Positions 34,496 to 46,391 of a stretch of 64,000 nt of DNA are shown piece by piece. The position numbers and the translations under genes were made by a program. The DNA comes from Oidiodendron maius Zn (taxonomy: Eukaryota > Ascomycota > Leotiomycetes > Myxotrichaceae). Position 1 is the first letter of the stretch. Every line of letters begins with the position of its first letter. Where the stretch lies: NCBI GenBank assembly GCA_000827325.1, contig KN832875.1, positions 992,001 to 1,056,000 on the forward strand. Direction: 5' to 3'. Below the pieces are notes generated by a model. That model was given only the letters and a program-made list of their open reading frames with translations, ran no database searches and was not told the origin of the DNA.

Positions 34496-35269
34496 TTACA
34501 CAACCCGTTTGACCTATGACGCTAGTTATCAGCTACCGATTCCACATTGAAGAAGACTCAGCACTGTTCTTTCCTACCTCAAAGAATCGCTTCAACCACC
34601 AGACTTGGAAGATACCTTCTGCCACTAAGACAATCATTTGAAATATACTCCACCACTTGACCCTGCTGTTTGTGCTTTCTGCGGTGTTCCGGTGCGTTCG
34701 TTCACGAACAACAATATAAGATTGCTCGTCCTTGACTTGGGCCAGGAGTTCAGATAGTGTTCGTACTATGGGCATGGTAAGTCCAATTTCCAGCACTCGA
34801 GTAAGGTGAATCATTTACCCTCTGCTTCCAACGGGTCTGACGGGGAGTCTGACTCGGGTACGTAGACGATGCCATGTACATTAAAAGAGACATCCTTGGT
34901 GTTCGCGGACCAGTGCTCATTGCTGAAGCAATATACGTATTTCCCATCGTGCTGGGCGGTAAAGGTATGGTAGCCATTTGAAACGGCTTTTTGATGTGTC
35001 TCGTAACCTCCGTGGGGATTCGCAATCTACTTGGGTCAGACATGAGCGGTAGAAAGACGGATTACCCATACCCAGAAGTCCACATCTAGATTGCCCGCAC
35101 TTCCAAATTCCCTATCGCCGACTTGAAATGTCACAGTCATCCTATCGTCTTTGTGAAGCTGCTCGTGGAAGCATTCCCTCCCATGGGCCGCGAGTTGGAT
35201 ATTGTGGGCATGAGTAGCTCCCAGCAAATAGCTAGCAGCCAGGAGGAGGGGAGACACCGAGAAGCGCAT
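34496..35269 (-). CDS. EMP24: p24-family cargo receptor, Emp24/TMED2 type
   Basis: Four exons, complement(34496..34513, 34578..34765, 34819..35026, 35072..35269), 203 residues. p24 proteins cycle between ER and Golgi in COPII and COPI vesicles and help load GPI-anchored cargo. A signal peptide (MRFSVSPLLLAASYLLGATHA) is followed by the GOLD domain with its two cysteines (RECFHE and YVYCFSNEHWS), a coiled coil, one membrane helix (WSIFQMIVLVAEGIFQVWW) and a short cytosolic tail. The last exon is only 18 bp and supplies VKRVV and the stop, so the tail reads KRFFEVKRVV, as expected for the Emp24/TMED2 branch with its FF coat-binding motif and terminal VV. Without that splice the tail would run to GKNSAESSSMWNR. 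It shares a divergent promoter with ARF1. Confidence 0.94.
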
Positions 35270-36612
<1,343 letters not shown>

Positions 36613-37375
36613 AAAATGCCCACCCCAGTCACGCTTTAAATCCGATTGTGTTTGCAAGCTTCCCTCAAAACAATCGAACGTCCATATCAAAATACTCTCC
36701 TCCATACTGGTCATTGGTGCTCAATCTCATGAATCCTTCTTGTGTCTTCAGCGGTTCACTTCCATGAGAGGCGTGGGGGTGGCACTTGTACGATGATTCA
36801 AACTCTTAGGTTACGTTTGGCTAGGGCATTGGCTTTAGTTGTGCGGATATTTGAGGGTTCTTCTCCTTGCGCGTGTTTCGGGTTTCCACTTCCCTACATC
36901 TGGCCTTGCCATCTTGTGTTTAGCATGGTATAAAAGCAGCGGTAGATGGAGGATCATATGGTAGTCTAGTCCGGAATCGATCTTATATTAGAAAACCCGT
37001 CTCTTTTCGAAGAGATCCTTACTCTTCAGTGCTAATTGTCCGCTTCCAGCTCATAATGAGACTGCCCTTCTGCCCAGCTAAGGCCTTGCAAGCATACCAG
37101 ACCTATAACTTTCAGCGTCAAGTGATCGGCTGGTATCGAGCAGATCACTTGCATTAATCCAGCGTGATAGACAATTGTAATATAATGTTTGTCTCTTATG
37201 ACCGCTGTGGGCAGTCTCGGTCTAACTCCTGCGCTTTTAAAATCTAGCATACCCTCAATGAACCCGGCTATTCTGAACGGTATTAATAATGCTTCCATTT
37301 CAGCCTCTCGCGCCCCCCCGTTCTAGGCTCTGCAGCCAGTGACCAATCTAACCACACCATGCGTCTTAATACGGC
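36613..37375. other. Convergent intergenic region, ARF1 / DUF5519 gene
   Basis: This 763-bp spacer contains two 3' ends; nothing else is visible. Confidence 0.5.
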
Positions 37376-38257
37376 TCAATCTTTCTCGGCTTTGATCTCA
37401 AAGCTCCTTCCGGTAACCCAGAATGCCGCAGCCTCGATAATCCGGCACACCACATCCAACTCAGTCCTATCCCGGGGTGCATATATCATGATAAATTCCC
37501 GAGGGACATAGGCCATCATCCACCCGCCCCTCGCAAGAGGGTGTCTCTGGCCCCATCCTTTCTCTAGGACGACTCTCGCATCATCCGGATGCAAGTTCAT
37601 ATGCATGCTCTTGTCACTATGGTGAACATGGCAGATTTCCCCTCGGCAAGTAATATTGATTGGGTCTTGGGAGAATAGTGCGAGACCGTTCTTCTCAAAA
37701 CAGGATGTCCCAATTCGAAGAAGTTCCGGCTGTTGGTCCGCCAGAGTCTCAAGGGATGCTCGTAAGGTCTGGTACATCTTTGAAGAGCCTGGTTGATCTA
37801 GTTGCCTTTGTGGGGCGATGCCTGCAACTGTTGGACGAGGACCGTTACGTCTCGGGAGCCAGCATTGAGCACCTTGATAGTAGCCTTTAGCAGGATGAAC
37901 CTTGTAGGAGACATCTAAAGGTGCATATGGATTGGGAAGAGCGAAGATGCGAAGATAGACTATCTTGAGATAGCCAAAAAAAGTTGACGGTGTACCGCCA
38001 GGTCCAAGAGAGAGGAAATTTTTGTAGTCGTTGTGAATTATAGCTGGAATTGGAGACAAAGCTACCAAGGTGCATGTAAGGGATGGTTGGAAAATTTGGA
38101 CACAGATGATGATTGCGAGAATGGTTAAAATGAGTGCCGGTCCACTCAAAGTAATGTGGAGGATGGAAGTTTGACTTAGACATATCGGAGAGTCTGATTG
38201 ATTGTCCGGGCGCTCTTCCACGACGAGAGCAGTAGTGTGTTGCTGAATAAGAGGCAT
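37376..38257 (-). CDS. Membrane-anchored DUF5519 (luciferase-domain) protein
   Basis: A single exon encodes 293 residues. One hydrophobic segment near the N-terminus (ALILTILAIIICVQIF, about residues 36-51) probably anchors it in a membrane. After a linker with NDYKNFLSLGPGG comes the conserved part: EICHVHHSDKSMHMNLHPDDA, then a GWGQRHPLA turn and EFIMIYAPRDRTELDVV at the end. I recognise this as the fungal luciferase domain, DUF5519, a name given by similarity to bacterial proteins; no light-emitting role is known for it. The His-rich conserved core suggests metal or cofactor binding, which is inference. Function, partners and compartment are unknown. Confidence 0.8.
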   Translation of the reverse strand: MPLIQQHTTALVVEERPDNQSDSPICLSQTSILHITLSGPALILTILAIIICVQIFQPSLTCTLVALSPIPAIIHNDYKNFLSLGPGGTPSTFFGYLKIVYLRIFALPNPYAPLDVSYKVHPAKGYYQGAQCWLPRRNGPRPTVAGIAPQRQLDQPGSSKMYQTLRASLETLADQQPELLRIGTSCFEKNGLALFSQDPINITCRGEICHVHHSDKSMHMNLHPDDARVVLEKGWGQRHPLARGGWMMAYVPREFIMIYAPRDRTELDVVCRIIEAAAFWVTGRSFEIKAEKD

Positions 38258-39421
38258 CTGACGTAGATTAGCTGAGATGCAAAACGAGGATAATGAGGTG
38301 ATAAAGTAACTGACTTTGGGGAATTGAGTGGGTTTGTGACGCCTATTACATTCAGTAGCTTCAGTGCTGGGGGATCATAGCAAGAGCGTAATGAAGATGT
38401 TATGGCATTCACGTTGAAGGAACAAGACTGTAAATGAGGATAGCACTACAACACTTGGGTTTGCGTGACTGATTGATCTCTTTGAAGTCTCGGGGGACTG
38501 ACTTCTATAATAAAAAACAGGAGACACCGGCTTCTCTTTATATTGACCAGAGAGCTCAAGAGACAAACAAGAGATTCAATATTCAATCAATCGACCAAAA
38601 CAGGAATCCCACATGCAGACCACCGAGAACAAGTCAAGATATAGGTGAGGAAGATTTAAGGCTACGTAGCTTTGAGGTTATAGGTTGGAGGACGTGGAGG
38701 AGGGCTTAGGGAGAAGGTAGGGAGAAATGCGGCTGCTGCTGCTGTCAGGAGAAAGAGGAATAGTAATGAGACTGAGCAAATGATATCCCTAGCATAGGGG
38801 AGAATGAGGGGTTGGGGGGTTTAAGTACGTCGACGGATGCCGCAAAGAGTAAGGTAAAGCAGGTAACGTGAGCAAGTGAGGTAAGAACACCCACCAACCG
38901 GAAAGGTGCCAAACAACGTATTGACGGGAACGATAAATATTGGTCGTGTCATCCGTAAGAGAAAAGAAGAGTAGTGCTGTCCCTAGCCTTCTCCCTTCCT
39001 CGGCCTTGCATTTCCATGCCTCGCCCGCCCAGCGATAGGAGGGCACAATCCCGATGTTTCTCGCTTCTTGACCATTCTGTGGCTGCGATTTGGTGTAAAG
39101 AACCAGCTGTATTAGCTGCGACTCACGCACGGTGCATTGTGCTCTGCAATTGCCCTTCCTCGATGGTCACGCGAGGATGCTGGCTTGCCAAAACGGCCCC
39201 GATACAACATGCGGCGGTGTGTCTCTGGCTGCTGGGCGCGCCACGAAGCCTCATGCCTCGTACATACTGCAGTGGTGAAGGAGCAGGCAGTACACCGCAC
39301 CTTAGCGACAGTCTCACGTAAGGCAATCGTCCTGCAGCGGGGACATTTTACCCTCCTATGTACTAGAGCCCTTGGAGTTTGGCGGTGGGTTCTCTTGAAA
39401 CTGACAGGGCTTCTCAGGTCT

Positions 39422-39454
39422 GGCATTACATGTGCAATAGGCACATGTAATGCC
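39422..39454 (+). repeat. Perfect 14-bp inverted repeat with 5-nt loop
   Basis: GGCATTACATGTGC (39422-39435) and GCACATGTAATGCC (39441-39454) are exact reverse complements around AATAG. RNA from either strand would form a 14-bp hairpin. It could be an operator, an RNA structure or a small element remnant; sequence alone does not decide. Confidence 0.85.
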
Positions 39455-39498
39455 TACAATATGAAGGAATATATCGGAGATACAGTGCAGAGAGACAA

Positions 39499-39499
39499 T

Positions 39500-39538
<39 letters not shown>
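39499..39538 (+). repeat. TTTC tetranucleotide microsatellite
   Basis: About ten uninterrupted TTTC units, 39-40 bp, in the intergenic region between the DUF5519 and DUF3405 genes. Likely variable in length between strains. Confidence 0.95.
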
Positions 39539-40835
39539 CCCTTCGCCCCTCGACAAACAGCAACTTTCCAGGCCCGTCTGCCTTCCTCTCTACGAGCTAA
39601 TCTTCCAGGACGATTCTGGTTTGGCCTCGTCTCTTTGCGTCTGCGATGTCAAGTTTTAATTGCCCGATGGCTCCCTTCAAGACCCGACAGTCTCGCTCTC
39701 CACAATAAATTTATCAAAGACCACACGAAGGACTTGATCAATGTATCAAACTACAATCCCTGGTTCTTAAAAACTTCTCCGTCCGTCAATCGAGGACCCT
39801 CTAGGATAAAGCAGGGTTATTCTTCTTCCTCGCACTCGGTACCCGGACTCTGTGCACACAGGCAATTGATTCTACATCCATAGTCAGGCCTATGGATGGC
39901 TGTTCTTCTCCCAAGAAAAGATGTCAGATGTCATAGGATCTGCAGGTGCAAACTGTGGCTACTTCTCATAGTACAGGTGGACGGAAAGCGTACCTGATCA
40001 TCAGATCTATACGACGGCACAGTATCCAGGCCATGCAATCAGCGTCATGTGTGATGACTTCACAAGTATAAGACTGCATTCTTCTAGCCAGTCCGGAAAC
40101 GCAGTTCGCTGGCATAAGATGGCAAGGGGTCGCCCATTGGAATATTTTGCTTTTTCCTTCGCCCTAGCGAGGGGTAAAGCTGCAGCTTGTCCTATCACAC
40201 CCACCCACTGTAACCGGAGACTATGTGGGGTGTTTCTTGAGCCGGACTTGATCAGGTGCGTCCAAATTATGGTACTGGTGGGGACTTAACTTAGTTGAGC
40301 AACAATGCCACCTTACACCCAATGGTACGATATTACAGGGCAGGTTTGGCTTTTGTGAGTAAAGTTGGTACACGGCTTCGTCAGAGCTCTCGGCTGAGTG
40401 CTAATTCAGGTACAGATTTGACCATTGTCGATTGATCGTCGCGAGAAGTTGCCTAGAGAATGCCATGGGCATATTGCTTCTTGACAAGGCTGTGCTGTTT
40501 TCCCATATTGCTTACTCATCCGTGCTCATAATTGGTCAATTTGTCGCGAGGCTACCGAGCCTTGCTAAGCCTAATGTGTACTTTTGTTGTCAAGTTGGTT
40601 GCTGCACCAACCGAGACAATGATGTTGAAACAGCACAGAATGGATCTTCTATCCGGATGGTTCACATCGAGTTCCAGCAACTTTTTGCTTTCCAGATTGC
40701 CCCTATTTTTATGTCTCATCTGCGGCTGTGTGTATTCCCTGAATCTCCCTTCTCTGCTTTCATATCTGACTGGAAACACTACAGCCATCACTGTCAATCA
40801 GGGTAATCACCGTCTCCAGCTGAACATACTTCGGT

Positions 40836-43361
40836 ATGGCTGGCTTCAGCTCTCTTAATCCTCTCAATATCACGAAGAGGGCCTTTCGTACACAGCATCC
40901 GGGGTTCTCCTCGCACCAACATGCTCACCCGAGAGATCTCGATCCTGAGAAACACTGCCAGATGGATGACTCTGACAGTGAGTCCGATTACTCGTCTTAT
41001 TCATCCTCTCCTTCCTCTCGAGGAACATCTGGTTCTTACTCTTCCTCTCGACCTATTTTACGCAAGCCTTCAACGGGTCCACCTTGGCGGCCAACATCAA
41101 TATCCTATAGAGTTCCGAACAGGATAATGCGATATCTCTGTTGTGCCTTGATTTTGTCGATCATGGTATTTATAATAAGCCTCATTCGAATGAGTATTGT
41201 ATCTTCAAATAGAGTGGATCTCGGGGATCTCGGAGAGCGACCACCGCCACCACCAGCACCTTGGGAGTCTTTTGAGTTTCTTTCTCGATACTACGGCGGG
41301 ATCCGAACTATTGTCCCGGCTTCTGAAAATCAACCTGAATATCCTCTAGCAATCGACGAACCTGCAGCCTCCAATGACACGTCAACTAAGGGGAATTTAA
41401 TCTCAGTTCGAGAGGTCCCCCTAAGCAAGCCATTCCTGGCTTATAGCAAACATACGTTAGAATCACATCTAACGGAATATACCCCAATCCAGGAATGTTT
41501 TCTTCATGCGTCTTCTACAATCAAGATTCCAAGCGTACAATACTATCAAGGAAGGCCCAGCGGATTTCCTGATAACGTTATGGGGTCATATGAAGTCTTG
41601 GGCTTGCCAGAAGATATCTGTTTTGAGAGGTACGGCAGGCTCGGGCCATATGGATATGGATACAGTTTAAGATCCGGAGGTACTGGAGCTGGCCAGAGTG
41701 GAGAAATGGAAGGTTCTGAGGACGTGTGGAAAACAACAACTGGTGTCAATCAAATAGACTACCGAACAGTCGACTGGGCGGATGCTCAGAAGAGATGCTT
41801 CTCGTCTAACGCCGCTCGTTTTCGACAGAAAACAATTACCACCCAGTCGCCTAGTGACGTCAAAACAGTTGGTAAAGATATCCCGAGCGATAAACAAGAC
41901 GATTCGGCGCATGGAACAAATACAAACACGACAACCAAGAGTGTGAAGCTCTTGCCTCGAACCGCCGTTGTTATACGTTCTTGGGATAGTTTCGATTATA
42001 AAGAAGAGGACATTTTGCATCTCAGAGCTATGATATCGGAACTCTCACTAGGTTCTGGTGGAGAGTATGACGTGCATCTCCTCGTTCAAGTTAAAGACGA
42101 GGCAAAACACCCAATCTGGGCCGATGAAGAGATTTACCAGCAGCACTTGCAGGAATCCGTACCTCAGGAGTTTCATGGAATCACTACACTCTGGAGCGAG
42201 ACGCAGATGCTCATGTTATACCAAGGCATCTTTGATACATTCGCACGAGGGCCGGATCTGCCAGTTCATGGTTCATATAGAGGACTCCAGATGGCCATGC
42301 AATACTTTGCCCACAGACACTCCGAGTATGATTTCTTTTGGCACTGGGAAATTGATATCCGATATACTGGGCACTACTATAATCTTTTCTCGCAGATTGA
42401 CGAATGGACCAAGGCGCAACCTCGCAAGGGATTGTGGGAACGGAATAGTAGGTTTTACATTCCATCTGTCCACGGCTCTTGGGAAGACTTTATGCACATG
42501 TCTAGAGTGCAGACTGAGATGGGCACTGAAAGCTCGAACAATATGTGGTCTGGCCTAAATGGCGCAAAGACACCTAGCGATCGTCCTAAAACAGATAAAC
42601 CGATCTGGGGACCAGAGAGACCAAAAGACCCAGAGGACTGGTTTGAAATTGACGGAGACCCAATTCCTCAAACCACTTTCGACAAAGACAAATATGAATG
42701 GGGCGTCGGTGAAGACGCTGATCTCATTACTCTCAACCCGATATTCAACCCAGACGGAACGACCTGGCTGCTTACTAGCGATATCACTGGCTACAACGAT
42801 ACCGAAGGCCTTCCACCCCGACGTGCAGCGATTGTGAGTTCTTCGAGGATGTCCAGACGTTTGTTGACTACCATGCACCGTGAAACTGCATTCAAGAAAC
42901 ATCATGCATTCACGGAAATGTGGCCTTCCACTGCCGCTCTGCATCACGGATACAAAGCAGTCTATGTCCCTCATCCGGTGTACGTTGACCGAGAATGGCC
43001 GACTGAGTATCTGGCCAATGTGATGAATGCAGGCCGGAATGGTGCAACCGGCGGGACAAGAACGAGTGTCTTCGGAGAAAGGGAGCATAATCTTCTGGGT
43101 ATGACTTGGTATTATAACGCAGGATTTGCGCCAAATCTGTGGAAGCGGTGGTTAGGGTTGAAAGTCAATAATGAGGGAGGGGAGGAGTTTGAGATGACCG
43201 TTGATGAGGGAAGGAGTGGTATAGGTGTTAATGGGATGAAGGGTGGTGAAGGCAGAATGTGTTTACCGCCGATGCTCATCCATCCTGTTAAAGCGGTGGA
43301 ACTGCCGGTTGAAGGGATAATACTCGAAGAGGAAACCCCTAAAAGTGATCCGAGTGCGTGA
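40836..43361 (+). CDS. DUF3405 family type II membrane protein
   Basis: One exon encodes 841 residues without introns. A cytosolic N-terminus rich in Ser and Asp (DSDSESDYSSYSSSPSS) precedes one membrane helix (RYLCCALILSIMVFIISLI, about residues 99-117), so topology is type II, as for Golgi glycosyltransferases. The large luminal part has blocks I recognise from DUF3405: VIRSWDSFDYKEEDILHLR, YDVHLLVQVKDEAKHPIW, YDFFWHWEIDIRYTGHYY and HHAFTEMWPSTAALHHGYKA, with an acidic EIDIR that resembles a DxD metal site. A glycosyltransferase-like role is inference; the family has no assigned reaction that I know of. Lies convergent to CUS2, only 178 bp away. Confidence 0.88.
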   Translation: MAGFSSLNPLNITKRAFRTQHPGFSSHQHAHPRDLDPEKHCQMDDSDSESDYSSYSSSPSSRGTSGSYSSSRPILRKPSTGPPWRPTSISYRVPNRIMRYLCCALILSIMVFIISLIRMSIVSSNRVDLGDLGERPPPPPAPWESFEFLSRYYGGIRTIVPASENQPEYPLAIDEPAASNDTSTKGNLISVREVPLSKPFLAYSKHTLESHLTEYTPIQECFLHASSTIKIPSVQYYQGRPSGFPDNVMGSYEVLGLPEDICFERYGRLGPYGYGYSLRSGGTGAGQSGEMEGSEDVWKTTTGVNQIDYRTVDWADAQKRCFSSNAARFRQKTITTQSPSDVKTVGKDIPSDKQDDSAHGTNTNTTTKSVKLLPRTAVVIRSWDSFDYKEEDILHLRAMISELSLGSGGEYDVHLLVQVKDEAKHPIWADEEIYQQHLQESVPQEFHGITTLWSETQMLMLYQGIFDTFARGPDLPVHGSYRGLQMAMQYFAHRHSEYDFFWHWEIDIRYTGHYYNLFSQIDEWTKAQPRKGLWERNSRFYIPSVHGSWEDFMHMSRVQTEMGTESSNNMWSGLNGAKTPSDRPKTDKPIWGPERPKDPEDWFEIDGDPIPQTTFDKDKYEWGVGEDADLITLNPIFNPDGTTWLLTSDITGYNDTEGLPPRRAAIVSSSRMSRRLLTTMHRETAFKKHHAFTEMWPSTAALHHGYKAVYVPHPVYVDREWPTEYLANVMNAGRNGATGGTRTSVFGEREHNLLGMTWYYNAGFAPNLWKRWLGLKVNNEGGEEFEMTVDEGRSGIGVNGMKGGEGRMCLPPMLIHPVKAVELPVEGIILEEETPKSDPSA

Positions 43362-43539
43362 GGCCAGAAAGTGTTTATGGTATAGATTTTGGGCGTTCTG
43401 AGCGACATTAGCGTTGAGACGGGGTTACGGTTATGCCGGATATCAAGGCTCGGTCTAGTAAGAAGTTTGTCATACTGTAGAATTCAATATCCCATTGTTT
43501 GGTATTCCTGTCTTACAATCGTGCAGCAATTTGCGCGCT

Positions 43540-44823
43540 CTATTCGTCCTCTGCATCGTCAACTTTCTTTCTCGACCTTTTGAACTGCTCCTTTCCTTCC
43601 GAAATATACGCCTCAACCTTTTGACCGGCAAAACTCCGCCCATCCATAACACCAATACAAGCCCTAGCTGCCTCTGCACTTGCAAATCGCACACTCGCAA
43701 CACCGTCGGCTTCGAGGTCATATAAAATCACATTGGTCACCTCTCCTAGTTTGCTGCACTCCTCCCTGATATCCTCTTTGATATCCAATATTGCAGCGGG
43801 GTCTTCAGCAAGTTCTTCCAGTGTAAACATGTGCTTCAGAATAACGAGTTTGTCCCACTTTGAGCTCTGCTCCACCATATCCATTTGTTCATCGTCACTC
43901 CAATCTGCCAGCCTAGCATCCAATTTCTGAGTCTTTTTGATGATTTTCTGCTTGTCTCTCGCACTTGCCTTCTGTTTCTCCTTTTCTTTCTCTTCTTCAT
44001 TACTGTATTGCGTCTTTTTGTAGCTCGCGTCTGCGGCTTGAACTCGCATGCGCCCACTGCCCATTCCATCATCTCCAATCCGGAAATCTGTATCATCCAA
44101 GAGCATGATTGCCATATCCACCGAAGGTGGCTTGAAGAAGACGATCAGCGCGTCCCCTTTGAAATCGCCGCTTTCATCTGTGTACAGCTTTATGCGCGGT
44201 CTGCCACTGTCAATCTCCTCTGCAATTACACCGCACTTCCGCGAGAACACTGACGCGACCTCGTCAACTGTGGCGTCTGGGGGCAGGCCCGTAACATAGA
44301 CTGCTGTGTTTGCGCGCGGCTCGCGGTGTGGTTTAGGCTTCTTGGAAGCTTTCACCATGCGGCCGCCTTCCTAGTACTCGTCAGTATCTAGAGCACTCTC
44401 ATAGTATCGCCTAGAAAGGCAGCTCGAGCAGGGGATGGAGAAATTAGAGAGGCTCACGTCTTCTCCATTCACATATTCTGCCTTCCTCTTCTTCCGCCCT
44501 GCCTCTACTGGTGCACTCTCATCCACGCCAGATACTCTGTATGCTCTCTGCTGTTCTTCTAATAGCGCCTCGTCGAGAACAGGTATCCACCGCTTCATGG
44601 CGTCGTCGAATTCATACTCCGATCCATCATCTTGGACTAGCACAAACTTGCCATCGAGTTTCGAGAACGAGATTCGCTCGTCAAAGTCGAATTCTGATGG
44701 ATCTGTAGGAAATGCTGCCAATGCGCCTGCACTTGCGCTCGCCATATCGTTCATTCTTGCTGAGCTTGGTTTTGTAGAGGAATGGCTGGATGAAGTTGAG
44801 GTTGTTTGCCTATCGTGTTTCAT
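43540..44823 (-). CDS. CUS2: U2 snRNP-associated splicing factor CUS2/Tat-SF1
   Basis: Two exons, complement(43540..44370, 44458..44823), 398 residues. Cus2 binds U2 snRNP and SF3b1 and monitors U2 folding before pre-spliceosome assembly. An acidic N-terminal part (FDFDERISFSKLDGKFVLVQDDGSEYEFDDAMKRWIPV) precedes RRM1 (NTAVYVTGLPPDATVDEVASV onward) and a charged helical linker. The last domain is a UHM-type RRM: LGEVTNVILYDLEADGVASV and the ligand-binding R-x-F at GRSFAGQ. The 87-bp intron joins YVNGED to EGGRMVKASKKPK. A later in-frame Met (MNDMASA, about residue 24) is an alternative start. The tail is Lys/Asp-rich. Confidence 0.9.
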
Positions 44824-46391
44824 GCCTCAGGCCTTTAATTTTCAGACCGCGTACGCCATTCCTTTCGTATGTGCCAGCCCATGCCCAGCTGGGCAAGCAA
44901 ACGACGATGAGTGTGAATGACAACATGTTATGACTTCAATGGATTTTAACCAATATGAAATCCCATTTCAAAATGTCGCTGTTTGTTGCACAAGAAATAA
45001 TAAGATGTCAGTATATGCTGGTTCACGGGGTTTTAACACCGGTCTTGTGATCTTGGTGATTCTTCTGTAGTTATGCTCACTTGATTCCAACCATGGATCT
45101 CGGTTCACGCTAGAACCCCCATTAACAGGATGAAATCTCATTAATATGGGGAGGTATGTCGGATGATTGGGCTGATTTGGTAATTATTGATTAGAAAATT
45201 CTCTTACTGTCTATGACATATTTATGGATAAGTTGCCTCCTTACTTTGATAGATTGGAGGGTGTTTGCAGCAGTTCCCTACCAGGAAGTATATATCAAAG
45301 GTTGTTTGTATTTACAGTGTTCCTGAGATTCTCCGTATACATTAGACGGGATGATATTGGTCCCATTGCGGCAAGACGACTACACAGCTCATGTACTTAC
45401 CTGGCATATCCTGATTCGGATTCACCTTTTGTCCTTAAATCAAACTGGCCAGGAGGGGAATCAGACAGGACATGAGAGCCCAAGGAGGCCGAAGCTGCAG
45501 AACAGATTGTCGCTAGAAGAGCAATAGAATGCAAATAAAGGAAAATCATTCAATATCAAAACGTTGCTCGTTTTTCTGCAAATTATTCGTTCTTCTGGGA
45601 GCTTATTCCAAGGACTGGCGGCAAATAACTTTAACCCCCTTTTTAGTAGCACGTTGATTTTAGTTGATTGTTGCTATTTATCGGATATAACTAAATACGC
45701 AAATCCTGTAAGCGTCATCATCTTTGTGACTATAGGCTAACATAACATAGCCGGGCTCATAACCTGGAGGTCTCAAGATCGAAATTTGATATTGCTACCA
45801 ATTTTTTTAAATCTTGTTTTCGCCATCGCTTGAGTACGGGTTTATTATTTTGGTGTTTTGACGATCTCCACCCGACAGCATTAGTCAACCGAGATATAAC
45901 ATTCCTGATCTGGTAATTGTAGTGATTCAGGGCGTGAAATGGGCTCGGTAAGGGATGGTGACCATACACAGAAAGGTACTAAAGTTTCGATTACTACGAC
46001 TAGAGAAACTGATAGTATTTCATAGCTGAGGGAGCCGAGATTCGGAATATGCATGGTAGTGATTGGGATGGCTCAAGCCATGGCATCTAGCACTGAGCCA
46101 CCGTCCAGGCACAGAAAATCAACTGTGAGGCAAATCTTGTGAATAACCATCTATCAGGTAACCATCTTCATCCTTGGCAGAATATCCCATCTAATGAGGC
46201 AACACATACCATTCAATTGTACGCCTGCTGCCCACATGAACACGACAAACATGCCTTCCCAAGCCGTCTCCAAACCAAAACGCCATCAGCCTCTCGGCAG
46301 CATGCAGATTGTCCGCAGTTACACCTCATTCTAGACCATTCTCATAGTATCGCACGGTATACTATTACTACTGGGACGCGTGACGAAGGAA
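44824..46391. other. Intergenic region upstream of CUS2
   Basis: This 1.6-kb spacer is AT-rich and contains the CUS2 promoter and SIP5 3' flank. No gene, RNA or repeat is evident. Confidence 0.5.

Larger units (their letters stand above)
38258..40835. other. Long divergent intergenic region
   Basis: This 2.6-kb spacer lies between the starts of the DUF5519 and DUF3405 genes. It contains a TTTC microsatellite and a perfect 14-bp inverted repeat, listed separately. The longest frame (39137-39883) crosses the microsatellite and shows no family character. No RNA gene was recognised. Confidence 0.5.

Noticed and set aside
39137-39883. 248-codon frame on the plus strand
   Set aside because: Runs through the TTTC microsatellite, giving a Phe/Leu/Ser run; no domain on either side.
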